From positions 62,001 through 126,000 of the forward strand of contig LR792634.1 of NCBI GenBank assembly GCA_902827205.1: a stretch of 64,000 bases of DNA, written 5' to 3'. Below the pieces are notes generated by a model. It was not told the origin of the DNA and did not search any database. It worked only from the letters and a program-made list of their open reading frames with translations. Of this stretch, positions 8,463 to 22,729 are shown one piece after another. Position 1 is the first letter of the stretch. Every line of letters begins with the position of its first letter. This stretch comes from Methanocaldococcus lauensis. Its GTDB lineage: Archaea; AGJL01; Methanococci; Methanococcales; Methanocaldococcaceae. The position numbers were made by a program, and so were the translations under genes.

Positions 8463-10709
8463 ATGGGTTCTTATTTACATATAAAAGAGCTTAAAAAGAA
8501 AGCAATAAATTTAGAAAATGAAGCTAAAAAGGAGAAACAAAATAAAAATTTTAAAAAAGCTGCTAAATTATTTTTAGAATCATCTAAGATATATGGTGAA
8601 ATTGGAGATGAAAAAATAAAAAATGGACTCTTGCAAATTACCATTCTACTATAGCAAAAGAGTATTCATTTTCAAATAATTTTGATAGAGCAAGAGAACA
8701 TTATAAAAAAGATGAAGAGTTGTTTTTAGAATTGAATATAAATAAATCTGCCATGTCTTGTTTCTTTTGGTATTTGGAGACATATAGACATGAATCAAAG
8801 AATATATACGGTAAAAAATATAAAAAAATTATTGATAATTATATAAAAGAGATAGAAAACTTTTTGAATAAATATAAAGATTTTTCAGATGTAGATAAGT
8901 ATTTAGAAATGATGCTTACTTATTACAAGTTATTAGCTATAAAATATAGAAAATTTGAAGGAAATCTTGATAAAGCCATTGAATTCACAGAAAAATGTTA
9001 TAATCTTGCTGAGGAATTATATAAAAAATTTGGTTATAAAGATTTGAAAAATGCAGCACTATTTAATAAACACATATATTATAATTTAATGGCTCGAAAA
9101 TATGAAAATGAAAGAGAATTTACTAAAGCAGCTGAATATTATAAAAAATCTGGAGATGTTATAAAAGAAATTGATGAAAATATAGCGTATGATGAATATA
9201 CCAACTATTATAAATGGCTGGCTATTGAAAATAAATACGAAAAAGAAAAATTTGAAGAGCATATAGACAAAGCAATTGAATTTGCGAAAAAAAGAAACGA
9301 TGAAAAACAAGAATACTATTATTTAGGATTAAAGTATAACCATTTAGTTAAATTTGCTGATTCATTAAAAAAGAAAATAGAATATCCCAAGAAAGCTAAG
9401 GAATATTATTACAAATCAGGTAACCGCCAAGATGCTCTATTTATGGAATATTTACAATATTACTACCAATCAAAGTATGAGTTAAAAAATAGAAACTATG
9501 AAAAAGCTTTAGATATGTTAAAACATGCTAAAAAAGCACTTAATAAGATTAATGAGCTAAAGGTATCTAATATATTAATTTCTAAAATTAAACAGAGTAT
9601 TACTATTGATGAATTGCTGTACAATTTTTACTTATATATTTCAAAAGGAAATTTTGATAAATCCATAGAAATGCTGAATAAATATTTAGAACTCTCATTG
9701 AATTGGAAAAATACAAAAAAATATAGGTTTTATGAATATTTAAAAGATTGTATAATAGTATTAAGTAACAAAAATATTTCAAAGAAAATGGCTTTAGAAT
9801 CATTACAAATGTTAGAAGAGGCAATAATAAATATACGAGAAAATAGAATTAGTCTTAATTTATATAAAATAGCTATATTAACTCATGCTTATTTATCATT
9901 GTGGATAAACAATATAACAGATAAGGAACTATTTGAAAAAATAAAATTAGAAATTATTAAACGAATAACATCGGAAGATGTAACTAAAGATTTAGAAAAT
10001 AAAATTAAAATACAATTAGCAATCGAGAAAAACGATTAGATGTTAAAACTACATCCAACACTTATAGAGAAATTGATAGTTGTTTATACTTCTTAGAGGA
10101 AGTTTTAGATGAATTTAAACATACTGCTTATAGGGAGTTCTATACTTTATTAGAAAACTATTTAAAAATAGTTGTTGAATTCAATGCAAAGCATTTATAT
10201 GGTGATGATTGGAAACAGATATTAGAGGAGAGAATATCATCAACAAAAAACCATTTGAAAAATTTACTTTTGGAGACCTTTTCCAATCTTTAAAATTACT
10301 TAAAAAAGATGGAAGTATATATTGTGAATATATTGATGATGAAATACTTGAAATGTTAGATGAACATGTAAATATTAGAAATAGACTAACTCATGATTTC
10401 ACAGGAGATATACCAGAAGACATTGATATAAAAGAAGATACTCTCAAAATAATGTATGGGATTTTAAAAGCATTTCCAACATGCATAAAGATAATAAATG
10501 ATAAGAAAAAACCTTGGTATAATGTAGAGCTTATATGGAATCAATTGCCTAAAAAAGTTTCCCTATATTCAGAAAAAGATTTAAAAAAAGGAGAATTATA
10601 TTTCATTGAGCCATATTCCTACATTATAGATAAAAACAAGATGCATCCAAAGATACATCCAATTCCTATAGGGGTATCAAAGGATATAATTTATCCAAAC
10701 AAAAAATAA
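8463..10709 (+). pseudogene. Large helical-repeat (TPR-like) protein with C-terminal HEPN-like motif, broken by three frameshifts
   Basis: The reading frame runs [20 protein letters not shown]... but is interrupted three times. Each break sits in an A-run (8611-8623, 10028-10032, 10245-10250), and adding a single A restores the frame, giving [32 protein letters not shown] and [18 protein letters not shown] across the joints. The restored product is about 748 residues. Most of it is regularly spaced helices rich in Tyr and Lys ([36 protein letters not shown]) that look like degenerate TPR units. Near the C terminus [10 protein letters not shown] matches the RNxxxH motif of HEPN domains. ATG at 8463 follows GGGGGAT. 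Real decay, base-calling error or slippage expression are all possible. Function unknown. Confidence 0.7.
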
Positions 10710-10727
10710 AAAATAAAAATTAAGGAT

Positions 10728-13454
<2,727 letters not shown>

Positions 13455-13570
13455 TTATTTTTATATTAATTTTTTCATATTTTTATCACATTAGATAATA
13501 TGCCGTTGAAGTTCTATATAAACTTTTTGGTTTTGTTCATACTTATTTCACAATCTTACATAATCATAAT

Positions 13571-13924
13571 TTATTTAGGAATATCTAAGATATGAAACTG
13601 ATAAACCCTTGTAAATCCACAATTTCTACATCTTACAATTAACTTAGTTTCTGTTATTGCTATATCCTGTATTGCCTCTTTTCTACAGTTAAAACATACT
13701 GCTTTTTTTTCTAAGAACCACGGCTCATACTTATGCTTTTTCTTTTTTTCATCTTCAATTATGCTTATATCTTCAACCCCCACTCTCCTTAAAATATAAT
13801 ATCTTGTAGCCCCACAGTTAGAACATTTAACAAATGCCTGATTAGTATAAATCTCTATAATTTGATCCACTTCTTTTTTACAATTAAAACAAACAGCTAA
13901 TTTTTTCAGATGCCATTTTTCCAT
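13571..13924 (-). CDS. Small protein with two tandem four-cysteine zinc ribbons
   Basis: 117 residues built of two homologous halves: W-x-LKKLAVCFNCKKE...CSNCGATRYY and WFLEKKAVCFNCRKE...CRNCGFTRVY. Cysteines at 12/15/34/37 and 77/80/99/102 form two zinc sites, so the gene arose by internal duplication. I do not recognise a named family; nucleic-acid binding is a reasonable guess only. I start at the ATG at 13924, which has GGTGA 5 bases upstream; the in-frame GTG at 13933 is part of that ribosome site. Confidence 0.8.
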   Translation of the reverse strand: MEKWHLKKLAVCFNCKKEVDQIIEIYTNQAFVKCSNCGATRYYILRRVGVEDISIIEDEKKKKHKYEPWFLEKKAVCFNCRKEAIQDIAITETKLIVRCRNCGFTRVYQFHILDIPK

Positions 13925-14028
13925 ACATCTCACCCTACATATTAATATTTTCTATTTTTTTATTTATAAATATTTTTATTTCTATAGCCATATAAAGTAG
14001 TTTAATAAACATTGTTTAGGGGAAAATT

Positions 14029-14961
14029 ATGAAATGTGACTATTGTGGTAATGAAGCATTTTATTACCAAAGATATTCAAATAAACATATATGCAAAGAA
14101 TGCTTTAAAAAAGACATTGAGAGTAGAGTTAAAAAGATTTTAGGAAGAAAGATAATTAAGAATAATGTAAAAATAGGAATTGGTATCAGTGGAGGGAAGG
14201 ACAGTTTAGTTATGGCACATATACTAAAAAAACTCTTTAATCATATTCCAAACGCTAAATTAATATGTTTTTTCGTTGATGAGGGAATAAAAGATTTTAG
14301 GGAGACTGCAAAATTTTATGTTGAAGATTTTTGTAAAAAGAATAAATTAAAGTTAAAAATTATAAAATTTAAAGATGAAATTGGTTATACATTAGATGAA
14401 ATCGTAAAAAACAATTATTTAAAGGAATTAAATATTGGTAAGCCCTGCTCTTTTTGTGGGGTTGTGAGAAGATACTTATTAAATAAATATGCTTTAAAAG
14501 AAGGATGTGACTATTTAGCAATTGGACACAACTTAGATGACTTCTGCCAAACAATTTTAATGAACTACATCGAAGGAAATATAAAAAATATTATCCAATT
14601 TGGGAAAGAAATAGATGATGATAAATTTGTTAAAAGAATTAAGCCCTTAAAATTAATTCCTGAGGATGAAGTAAAAATTTATGCAAATATTAATAAAATA
14701 GAATATCAAAAAGAAAGTTGTCCATATTCCTCAATCTCTTATAGACACAAAATTAAGGAGATTATTAAAATATTGGAGGAGGAAAAACCTGGAGTTAAGT
14801 TTAGCATATTGAAAGGTTATGAGAAACTTTTAAAGTATATTGAATTTAAAGAAGATATTAAAAAGTGTAGAATTTGCAACTATCCATGTAGTGGTGAGAT
14901 TTGTAAAGTATGCTTATGGTTAAAGAAATTAGAACAATTAAATAAAATAAATAAAAATTAA
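14029..14961 (+). CDS. ncsA: TtuA/NcsA-type tRNA 2-thiouridine synthetase (PP-loop ATPase)
   Basis: 310 residues. N-terminal zinc site CDYCGNEAF...CKEC (C3, C6, C22, C25), then the PP-loop [11 protein letters not shown] at about residue 48 that adenylates the tRNA base. Mid-protein Cys in [12 protein letters not shown] and a later Cys in ESCPY are placed like the residues that hold a catalytic Fe-S cluster in the TtuA/Ncs6 group. A C-terminal zinc cluster [16 protein letters not shown] closes it. It thiolates a tRNA uridine using a sulfide or ThiS-like donor. The start follows GGGGA. RPA begins 20 bases downstream, so the pair is probably one transcript. Confidence 0.92.
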   Translation: MKCDYCGNEAFYYQRYSNKHICKECFKKDIESRVKKILGRKIIKNNVKIGIGISGGKDSLVMAHILKKLFNHIPNAKLICFFVDEGIKDFRETAKFYVEDFCKKNKLKLKIIKFKDEIGYTLDEIVKNNYLKELNIGKPCSFCGVVRRYLLNKYALKEGCDYLAIGHNLDDFCQTILMNYIEGNIKNIIQFGKEIDDDKFVKRIKPLKLIPEDEVKIYANINKIEYQKESCPYSSISYRHKIKEIIKILEEEKPGVKFSILKGYEKLLKYIEFKEDIKKCRICNYPCSGEICKVCLWLKKLEQLNKINKN

Positions 14962-14981
14962 TAAAATTTTTGGTGATAATA

Positions 14982-16916
14982 ATGACAGATAACTACGAAC
15001 AGTTTAAAAAACTTAAAAAGAAAGTAGCCAAAGCATTAGGAATTAGTGAAGAAGAATTGGATAGGATGATTAGAGAAAAAATTGAAGATTATGGAGGAAT
15101 ATTATTAAAAGATGCCGCTTTAATGATGATAGCTAAGGAATATGGAATTGGCTTTGAGAAAGAGAGTGTTGAGGAGTTTTCAATTAAAGACATTGAGGAA
15201 GGGCAAATAAATGTTGAGATTGTTGGAGTAGTTACAGATGTTTCAGATGTAAAAAGTTTCAAAAAAAAAGATGGAAGTGTTGGAAAGTATAGAAGGATAA
15301 TGTTGGCTGACAAAACTGGGAGTATAAGAGTTACATTATGGGATGATTTAACAGATATTGATATTAAAGTAGGAGATGTTATAAAAATCAAAAGAGCGAG
15401 AGCGAGAAAATGGAATAACATATTGGAGTTAAGTTCTGTCCCAGAAACGAAGATTGAAAAGTTAGAAAACTATAATGGAGAGTTACCAAAAATTAAAGAA
15501 TCATATAAAATTAATGAGTTAGTTCCCGGAATTACTGCAACATTTGAGGGAGAGGTTATTTCATCTTTACCAATCAAAGAGTTTAAAAGACCTGATGGTA
15601 GTGTGGGAAGATTAAAGTCATTTATTGTTAAGGACGAAACTGGGAGTATAAGAGTTACATTATGGGATGATTTAACAGATATTGATGTTGAGAGAGGAGA
15701 TTATGTTAGAGTTAGAGGATATATAAGGAAAGGATATTACAGTGGCTTAGAATGTAACGCCAATGATGTGGAAATACTAAAAAAAGGAGAAAAAATTGAA
15801 AGTAAAGAGGTAGATATTAACGATTTAATTAACTATGAAAATGAGTTGGTTACAGTTAAAGGAAGAATTATGGCTATGGGAAGTAAAAAAAGCGTTGATT
15901 TAAATGGAGATATAGTGAAGGTTCAGGAAATTTTATTAGATAATGGAACTGGAAAAGTTAAAATATCTTTCTGGGGTGGAAAAACAGTACTATTAGAGAA
16001 TGTAAAAGAAGGAGATTTAGTGAAAATAACTAATTGTAGAGTTAGGACATACTACGATAGAGAGAGAAATAAAAGATCTGAGTTATTAGCAACATCTGAC
16101 ACTAAGGTTATTAAAGACGAAAGTATTGAGGCTCCTGAATATAAAATAAAGTATTGTAAAATTGAAGATATTTATAATAGAGAAGTTGATTGGAACGATA
16201 TAAATTTAATCGCTTATGTAGTTGAAGATTTCGGAATTAATGAGTTAGAATTTGAGGATAGAAAGAGAAAAGTAAGAAATTTAATGTTGGAAGATGAAAC
16301 TGGCAGAATAAAGTTAAGTTTATGGGATGATTTGGCTGAATTAGACATTAAAGAGGGAGATGTTATAAAGGTTTTACACGCTTACGCTAAAGAAAAAGAT
16401 GAATATGTTGATTTAAATATTGGTAGATTTGGTAGAGTAATTGTGAATCCTGAGGATGTTGAAATTTCAATTAATAGGAAGTTTATAGCAGATGTTAAAG
16501 AAGGAGAAAATGTTGAAATTAGAGGGGCAATTGTTAAAATATTAAGTGACACTTTATTTTTATATCTATGTCCAAACTGTAAAAAGAGAGTTGAAGAAAT
16601 TGACGGAACCTATAATTGCCCAATCTGTGGAGATGTAACTCCTGAAGAAATTTTAAGGTTAAACTTTGTAGTTGATGACGGAACTGGAACTATAGTGTGT
16701 AGAGCATACGATAGAAGAGTGGAAAGATTGTTAAAAATGAAAAGAGAAGAATTAAAAAATATAAATATGGAAAATGTAGAGAGTGAGTTATTGGGAGAGG
16801 AGTTTGTTTTGTATGGAAATGTTAGAATTGATAATGATGAGTTAGTTATGATTGTTAAAACAGTTAAGGATGTAGATGTTGAGAAAGAAATAAAAATATT
16901 GGAAGAAATGGAATAA
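14982..16916 (+). CDS. rpa: Replication protein A (single-stranded DNA-binding, multi-OB)
   Basis: 644 residues with at least four OB folds, recognisable from repeats of the pattern [18 protein letters not shown] (near 110, 220 and, in variants, 330 and 440). A C-terminal zinc finger follows ([22 protein letters not shown], about 530-552) with a fifth OB-like region. This is the large archaeal RPA that coats single-stranded DNA in replication and repair. Two of the internal OB units share almost identical 18-residue segments, a trace of recent duplication or conversion. ATG at 14982 is chosen because GGTGAT lies 4 bases upstream; an in-frame TTG at 14970 lacks a site. Confidence 0.95.
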   Translation: MTDNYEQFKKLKKKVAKALGISEEELDRMIREKIEDYGGILLKDAALMMIAKEYGIGFEKESVEEFSIKDIEEGQINVEIVGVVTDVSDVKSFKKKDGSVGKYRRIMLADKTGSIRVTLWDDLTDIDIKVGDVIKIKRARARKWNNILELSSVPETKIEKLENYNGELPKIKESYKINELVPGITATFEGEVISSLPIKEFKRPDGSVGRLKSFIVKDETGSIRVTLWDDLTDIDVERGDYVRVRGYIRKGYYSGLECNANDVEILKKGEKIESKEVDINDLINYENELVTVKGRIMAMGSKKSVDLNGDIVKVQEILLDNGTGKVKISFWGGKTVLLENVKEGDLVKITNCRVRTYYDRERNKRSELLATSDTKVIKDESIEAPEYKIKYCKIEDIYNREVDWNDINLIAYVVEDFGINELEFEDRKRKVRNLMLEDETGRIKLSLWDDLAELDIKEGDVIKVLHAYAKEKDEYVDLNIGRFGRVIVNPEDVEISINRKFIADVKEGENVEIRGAIVKILSDTLFLYLCPNCKKRVEEIDGTYNCPICGDVTPEEILRLNFVVDDGTGTIVCRAYDRRVERLLKMKREELKNINMENVESELLGEEFVLYGNVRIDNDELVMIVKTVKDVDVEKEIKILEEME

Positions 16917-17056
16917 TAAACAATAAATCTTTAATATCTTTAAAAGTTTAAAAGAGGATTATAAAGATTACTACAAATTACAAATTACAAAAACAATGAA
17001 ATAAAAATAAAGAAATAAAAATAAAAGGTAATTATAAAAAGTTCTGTGGTGATTTT

Positions 17057-18361
17057 ATGATTGTTGAGAGAGTAGAGGAATATTTAGATAGAATAGAAAA
17101 AATTAACAAGGATATTAATGCCTTTATAGAAGTAAAACCTGAAAGAGTTTTAGAAGAAGCAAAAAAATTGGAAAAAGATGATAAAGCTAAGAAAAAGCCA
17201 TTATATGGTAAAATTATTGCAGTCAAAGCAAACATAAATGTTAAGGGATATACAATATCTTGTGCGTCAAAGACATTAGAAAATTACATAGCCCCTTACG
17301 ACGCCACAGTTATTCAAAAAATTAAAGAAAATGGTGGCTTAATAATTGGAATTGCTAATATGGACGAATTTGCCTGTGGTAGTAGTGGAGAAACTTCCTA
17401 TTATGGCCCAACAAAAAACCCTAAGGCGAAGGATAGAATTCCAGGAGGAAGTTCTTCAGGAAGTGCCGCTTCTGTTGCCGCAGATTTATGTGATATGGCA
17501 TTAGGTAGTGACACTGGAGGAAGTATTAGGAATCCAGCATCTCACTGTGGAGTTGTTGGATTTAAGCCAAGTTATGGGGTTGTTAGTAGATACGGATTAT
17601 GTGATTTGGCTATGAGTTTTGACCAAATAGGACCATTAACAAAAACAGCAAAAGATGCATTATTATTAACAAATATAATTAAAGGTAAGGATTTGAAAGA
17701 TACTACAACAGTTGAAACTAAACCATTTGAAAAAATAGACATTAAGGGCTTTAAAGTAGGGGTTGTTAAAGAGTTTATGGATGTTGTTGATGAAAAAATA
17801 AGAGATAAAATAGAAAAAGGTATTGAAGTTTTTAAGGATTTAGGATGTGAAATTGTTGAGTTAAGTTACAAATATGTTGATTTAGCACTACCAACTTACT
17901 ATTTAATAAATTATGTTGAGTTTTTCTCAGCAACAAGAAGATATGATGGAAGAAGATATGGATATAAAATAGAGGAGGTTTGTGGAGAAGAAGTTTTAAG
18001 AAGAATTATGATTGGTTCAATGATTAGTCAAAAAGAATATAGTGGTAAATACTACAAAAACGCTTTAAAAGCAAGGAATTTAATGAGAAATGAGATGATT
18101 AGAATTATGAAAGATGTTGATATTATCGTAGGAGCAACAGTTCCTAAACTACCTCACAAGTTAGGAGAAAAATTAACTCCAATGGAAATGTATAGTTATG
18201 ATGTATTAACAGTTCCAGCCAATATATGTGGTTTATGTGCAGGTGTAGTTCCATGTGGTGATGTTAATGGAATTCCAGTTGGCTTACAGATTCAAGGAAA
18301 GCCATTTGAAGATGAAAAAGTTTTAAGTGCAATGATTGAGTTTGAAGATGCTATAAAATAA
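17057..18361 (+). CDS. gatA: Glutamyl-tRNA(Gln) amidotransferase subunit A
   Basis: 434 residues of the amidase-signature family. The Lys-cisSer-Ser catalytic set is visible: Lys in IIAVKANINVKG, and the serines of GGSSSGSAASVAADLCDMAL and GSDTGGSIRNPAS. GatA releases ammonia from glutamine, which GatB uses to convert Glu-tRNA(Gln) to Gln-tRNA(Gln). GatB and GatC are not in the window, so the complex is encoded at scattered loci, as is common in this genus. ATG follows GGTGAT with the usual spacing. Confidence 0.95.
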   Translation: MIVERVEEYLDRIEKINKDINAFIEVKPERVLEEAKKLEKDDKAKKKPLYGKIIAVKANINVKGYTISCASKTLENYIAPYDATVIQKIKENGGLIIGIANMDEFACGSSGETSYYGPTKNPKAKDRIPGGSSSGSAASVAADLCDMALGSDTGGSIRNPASHCGVVGFKPSYGVVSRYGLCDLAMSFDQIGPLTKTAKDALLLTNIIKGKDLKDTTTVETKPFEKIDIKGFKVGVVKEFMDVVDEKIRDKIEKGIEVFKDLGCEIVELSYKYVDLALPTYYLINYVEFFSATRRYDGRRYGYKIEEVCGEEVLRRIMIGSMISQKEYSGKYYKNALKARNLMRNEMIRIMKDVDIIVGATVPKLPHKLGEKLTPMEMYSYDVLTVPANICGLCAGVVPCGDVNGIPVGLQIQGKPFEDEKVLSAMIEFEDAIK

Positions 18362-18497
18362 TTTTATTTATATACCATTTTTCAATATTTTTGACGAATT
18401 TTTTACTACAATATTTAAAACATATTCGAAAATCTATACAAATTTTTTATATTAGTATTATGTTAAATTTATATTATTGGATTTTTAAGGTGATAGC

Positions 18498-18915
18498 ATG
18501 AAAAATCTTAATCACTATCTCTATATTTTATTATTAATCACTATCTCTTGGAGATATTATTGATAGTAAAGTATATCCTAAACCAACTACTAATACTATT
18601 CACTATGAATATAATGTAAATTCAAACTATAAAATTACAGTTGAAATTTACCCAGATGAAGATAATTATGTAAGTATCGTTCAGGATACGAGCACCCATG
18701 GTAATTTTTACTTATCTTTAGGTGATTTAGAAAATAATAATCCTGAAGAAGAGGATTTTAATAATATTCGTGTTATTGTGTCATTAACAAACTACAATTT
18801 TAATACTCCAAATACTAACAATAACACAAAAGCTCCAATTCCCTTAAATGTCTATCTGTTAATATTTGCATTCCTCACTTATATTGTATATAGAAAATCT
18901 AAAAATTTAACTTAA
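18498..18915 (+). pseudogene. Secreted or membrane-anchored small protein gene with a frameshift in the signal peptide
   Basis: ATG at 18498 behind GGTGATAGC opens MKNLNHYLYILLLITIS, a signal peptide, then stops at TGA. In the adjacent frame, LGDIIDSKVYPKPTTNT continues without stop to 18915, through an Asn/Thr-rich linker and a hydrophobic C-terminal helix (LNVYLLIFAFLTYIVYR) ending in a basic patch. That layout (signal peptide, outer domain, Asn-Thr stalk, C-terminal anchor) is typical of archaeal surface proteins. A single insertion, or two-base loss, near 18540-18550 splits it. I do not recognise the family. Confidence 0.55.
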
Positions 18916-18968
18916 TATCCAGCAAAATCATCTAATAAAAATTTTAGTCTTTCCTCTAAATATATTTT

Positions 18969-19655
18969 TTATATGTTCTTTAAATATTTTTCTAAGTAAT
19001 AATTAATTATATCTTCTCCACTAAGATAAACTAAATTATGCTTTTCAGCGTATTTTTTTGTTTCATTTTTGCTCATTGCCTCTCCATCATCTCCTAACAT
19101 TTCACATATTGTTGTGATAGGGATAAGATTAGCCATCTCTGCTAAGGCAACAGTCATCTCAGTATGTCCTTTTCTATTTATTACTAAACCTTCCGATGCT
19201 CTCAACAAAATAACATGTCCTGGACTTCTAAATTCTTTACCAAAATCATTATATCTATTTTCTTTAACTAATTCAGTTAATTTTTTTATAGTAAATGCCC
19301 TATCTTTGTCAGTAATTCCAGTAAATGTTTTTCTATGATTTATAGTAATTGAAAATGACGATTTTTCATCATAAGGAATGTCATTTGGATATAATTCTTT
19401 CAAAACTTTAAATTTTTGAGAGGCAAACTCTAAAATATCGACCATAAAAGGAATTCCTAACTTGTTACATATATCTGGATGTATAGCAGTGCAAATTAAA
19501 CCTCCAGCATCTTTTCTCATCCTTTTTATATGTTCTGGAGTTATGAATTGAGATGCTACAACTAAATCAGTTTCTCCTTCTCTATCATCTGAATCATAAA
19601 CTAAAATAAATTCTCCTTTTTTTAAAGCTTTTAATGCTTTTTCTACATTATTCAT
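18969..19655 (-). CDS. ribB: 3,4-dihydroxy-2-butanone 4-phosphate synthase
   Basis: 228 residues with the family's acidic loop [13 protein letters not shown] at about 20-32 that binds Mg and ribulose 5-phosphate, [11 protein letters not shown], and the late [12 protein letters not shown] stretch. It makes the four-carbon unit of the riboflavin (and F420/flavin) xylene ring. The start is the second ATG (19655): GGGAG lies 6 bases before it, whereas the first ATG (19661) abuts that site. It overlaps the CTP-dependent riboflavin kinase gene, so both flavin enzymes are in one operon. Confidence 0.95.
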   Translation of the reverse strand: MNNVEKALKALKKGEFILVYDSDDREGETDLVVASQFITPEHIKRMRKDAGGLICTAIHPDICNKLGIPFMVDILEFASQKFKVLKELYPNDIPYDEKSSFSITINHRKTFTGITDKDRAFTIKKLTELVKENRYNDFGKEFRSPGHVILLRASEGLVINRKGHTEMTVALAEMANLIPITTICEMLGDDGEAMSKNETKKYAEKHNLVYLSGEDIINYYLEKYLKNI

Positions 19656-20046
19656 CTTCATCTCCCTTGATTAATATTTTTATAGTATCTCCATCTTTTA
19701 AATTAAATTTTTTTCTTAAATTTATTGGAGCAATTATCTCTATAATATCTTTACTATGATGTGTTTTTTTTGGACATACGATTGCTCCATATATTTCTTC
19801 ATTATTTATTAATATAGTTACTGGCAAAATTTTAACTCCAAAAAACTTTTTACCATTATATTCAAAATCCTCAGTCTCAATATATTTAAATTTGTTTATC
19901 TCAAACTCATTGTCTATTTTTAAATTTAATGTCCCCTCGTAAGGTTCAAAGTTTAAAATTTTTTTAAAAGATTCTTTATATTGAGGAATTGACAAAAAAT
20001 ATTTTCCCTCTCCAAATCCAGAGACAACTTTACCCTCTAAAATCAT
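19648..20046 (-). CDS. ribK: CTP-dependent riboflavin kinase (archaeal RibK)
   Basis: 132 residues of the archaeal cradle-loop-barrel kinase that uses CTP rather than ATP to make FMN. Recognisable are [15 protein letters not shown] at the N terminus, [13 protein letters not shown] in the middle and the [19 protein letters not shown] end. It overlaps ribB at its 3' end and overlaps the end of the Na+/H+ antiporter gene by 4 bases at its start, giving a tight three-gene unit. Confidence 0.93.
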   Translation of the reverse strand: MILEGKVVSGFGEGKYFLSIPQYKESFKKILNFEPYEGTLNLKIDNEFEINKFKYIETEDFEYNGKKFFGVKILPVTILINNEEIYGAIVCPKKTHHSKDIIEIIAPINLRKKFNLKDGDTIKILIKGDEDE

Positions 20047-21320
20047 AAATTTTCACCTTTTGATTTATACTTACCAATTAACTTTAAAGCCAATATCTCA
20101 GCCCAAGATGCCTCTATTATAACACTCAACAGTATTGTTAAAAAAGTTCCAATTAGTATAGTTCCAGCAATATCTATTGGAGTTATATACTTAGTTATCT
20201 CCTTTGGAATCTTATCTGCATTTTTTAAAATTTCCACTCCAACAGTTGCCGCCAATGCCGCTGGAACTACTCCTCTCGGCCCCTCTAAGGCAAAGTATAA
20301 CTTTTCTTTAATCGAATGTTTTGTTCCTATCAACCCAACAAAAACTCCCAGTGGTCTTGCTAAGAATATAGAACCTAAGGCAATCAACAAACCTGGAATT
20401 AAATAGTTTTTAAACATACTTAATTCAACACACGCTCCTAAGAATACAAATATAAATATCCTTGCCAACAAAGATAAATCGTCGCAAAATCTTACTATAT
20501 TTTCATAACTTTCAAATATCTTCCTTCTAAATAAGACATCTCCTAAATATAGAGCCATTATTGCAATAGCCATATAGCCACTAAATCCATAGCCAATAAC
20601 ATTTGGTAATAGTTCATCTCCAATATATAAAATAATCATAGCCCCACCAAGAACTAATGGGGCTACATATTCGTGAAAATTACAATGCACAATAATTTTT
20701 TCGTATATTTTACCTAACAGTAATCCGATGATAATTGCTCCAACAGATAAGGATAATATATCAATTACTGGATTTTTTATAGTTGATGAAACTCCAAGTA
20801 ATCCTAAGACAACACTTGCAGAAACAATTCCTAAGGGGTCGTTAAATATACTCTCTGCCTCTAAGGTTATAGCAATTTCAGGGTTCGTTTTTACTCTTGA
20901 AAATACTGGTATTAAAGTGGCTGGATCTGTTGGAGAACATATAGCTCCAAATAAATACCCTACTGGAGATGTGTAAGGAAGATTTAAAACCATATTAAAT
21001 ATTAATCCTGAAATAAACAGAGTAATTAAAAAAGTTATAGTATCTAAACGAATAACTGTATGTATTACTTTTTTAAGTAAAGAAACTCTCATTGTAAAGG
21101 CTCCTCCTAACAAAATAAATATTAATCCTATTGGTCCAGCATATTCAAAAATCTCCATAGCAGATTCAGAAGGAATTATTTGCAAAAAGGGTCCTATAAT
21201 TAAACCTAATAACAGTAATAACGGTATATCTGGGATTTTTAACTTTTCAGAAACTTTTGCTACTAAAGCCCCTAATGCTAATGCTAACCCTAAATAACCT
21301 ATAGCCATCATAAGTTCCAT
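20043..21320 (-). CDS. Na+/H+ antiporter, CPA1/NhaP family
   Basis: 425 residues, about 12-13 membrane helices. The ion-binding motif of electroneutral NhaP exchangers is present as [12 protein letters not shown] (N-D pair at about 160-161), along with [12 protein letters not shown] and [14 protein letters not shown]. It closely resembles the structurally studied MjNhaP1 of M. jannaschii. It exchanges Na+ for H+ across the cytoplasmic membrane, feeding sodium homeostasis needed for methanogenic energy conservation. Start ATG follows GTGAT; the gene heads the ribK-ribB unit. Confidence 0.93.
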   Translation of the reverse strand: MELMMAIGYLGLALALGALVAKVSEKLKIPDIPLLLLLGLIIGPFLQIIPSESAMEIFEYAGPIGLIFILLGGAFTMRVSLLKKVIHTVIRLDTITFLITLFISGLIFNMVLNLPYTSPVGYLFGAICSPTDPATLIPVFSRVKTNPEIAITLEAESIFNDPLGIVSASVVLGLLGVSSTIKNPVIDILSLSVGAIIIGLLLGKIYEKIIVHCNFHEYVAPLVLGGAMIILYIGDELLPNVIGYGFSGYMAIAIMALYLGDVLFRRKIFESYENIVRFCDDLSLLARIFIFVFLGACVELSMFKNYLIPGLLIALGSIFLARPLGVFVGLIGTKHSIKEKLYFALEGPRGVVPAALAATVGVEILKNADKIPKEITKYITPIDIAGTILIGTFLTILLSVIIEASWAEILALKLIGKYKSKGENL

Positions 21321-21471
21321 ATTATCACATATTTAAAATTATAGAATATTATAAAATCATTAAAATTAATAATAAATTTAAATGACATTTAATTTCTTTA
21401 AAAAAAGATAATTAAAATTATATAAATACTTTTATCATATATTAAGAAACATATCTTAAAAAACTATAATT

Positions 21472-22632
21472 TTACTCTTCTGAGTATGCCCTTACTTGTA
21501 ATACTGCTTCATCTAAACCTGTTTTCTCAACATTCTCTGGAACTCTTAAACCAATTGTCATATCTAATCCTTTATAAATTATGAATCCTCCAACAACTGC
21601 TATTATTGCAATAGTAATTGCCCCAATTATCTGTCCCAATAATGAAACATTTGCTCCAGATTTTAATAAGAATGGAATCCCTGCACAAATAACTCCAATA
21701 AAACCACTCATAGCATGAACTGGACCAATTGCACAGACATCATCTATCTTCAACTTTTCTTCGATGAATTTAAATGTAAATGGCTGTTGTAATCCTGCCA
21801 ACAAACCAACTATAAATGCTCCTATTGGTGTAAATAAATTAACACCACTACAAACTGCCACTAAACCAGCACACATACCGTTTGCTGTATATAATGGGTC
21901 GTTTTTTGAACTTAAGGCTCCTCCAATTATACCCCCTGCAAGAGCCATCGTTGTAGCAATCCCTACACTCGCTAACTCTACACCATTACTAACTCCTACA
22001 GCACTTCCTATGTTAAATCCATACCATCCAAACGCTAAAATAAAAGCTCCTAAAACTGCTAAGGGTATATTATGCCCAGGAATTGCCTGAGGTTTTCCAT
22101 TAATGTATTTTCCAATTCTTGGTCCTAAAACATATGCCGCCATTAAACCAACTAATCCTCCAAATAAATGAACTGCTCCACTTCCAGCATAGTCATGGAA
22201 GTTTATTCCAAAACTTGCAAAGCCACCTCCCCAAACTAAGTGTTCAACAATTGGATATAGAATTCCAGCAACTAACAATGCTCCAATAAAATATGGGAGA
22301 ATTTTTATTCTTTCAGCAACACCACCAGTTATAATTGTAACCGCCGCAGCGGCAAACATTGCCATTTTTAGAAACCAAGCTCCTAACTCAGCATCAAAAT
22401 TCCCTGTAATTAGAGGCATTATATTTTCTAAACCATAAGAAATTCCATATCCAATTAAAAGATATGCAATAAATACAGCCGCTAAGTCTAACAATTTTAA
22501 AACACAATGATACGCAACATTTTTAGATCTAAATTGCCCAATCTCTAACGCTATAAACCCTGCTTTCATAAAAAATATCAACGATGCCGCCCACATAAAG
22601 AAGAACACATCAACACCATTCATAATTTTCAC
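21472..22632 (-). CDS. amtB: Ammonium transporter AmtB
   Basis: 386 residues, about 11 membrane helices. The pore histidines sit in SGAVHLFGG and GPVHAMSGFIG, and the ADYxGS-like HDYAGS turn is present. AmtB trimer conducts NH3 from captured ammonium and is gated by the PII protein. The PII gene glnB lies divergently 220 bases away with a shared NrpR-type operator between them, so both genes answer to nitrogen status. The ATG is preceded by GGTGAAAATT. Confidence 0.95.
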   Translation of the reverse strand: MKIMNGVDVFFFMWAASLIFFMKAGFIALEIGQFRSKNVAYHCVLKLLDLAAVFIAYLLIGYGISYGLENIMPLITGNFDAELGAWFLKMAMFAAAAVTIITGGVAERIKILPYFIGALLVAGILYPIVEHLVWGGGFASFGINFHDYAGSGAVHLFGGLVGLMAAYVLGPRIGKYINGKPQAIPGHNIPLAVLGAFILAFGWYGFNIGSAVGVSNGVELASVGIATTMALAGGIIGGALSSKNDPLYTANGMCAGLVAVCSGVNLFTPIGAFIVGLLAGLQQPFTFKFIEEKLKIDDVCAIGPVHAMSGFIGVICAGIPFLLKSGANVSLLGQIIGAITIAIIAVVGGFIIYKGLDMTIGLRVPENVEKTGLDEAVLQVRAYSEE

Positions 22633-22729
22633 CTCAAAGTTTTAGTAGGAACAAACTTACCTTCCACCCCATTTCCTTATGCCTTTAAAAAACAAAGTAT
22701 TATAATTAAATAAATATTTTACTACGGAA

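Noticed and set aside
18508-18548. The 15-bp direct repeat as cause of the frameshift in the secreted-protein gene
   Set aside because: Removing the 26-bp repeat period would not put the signal peptide and the mature part in one frame.
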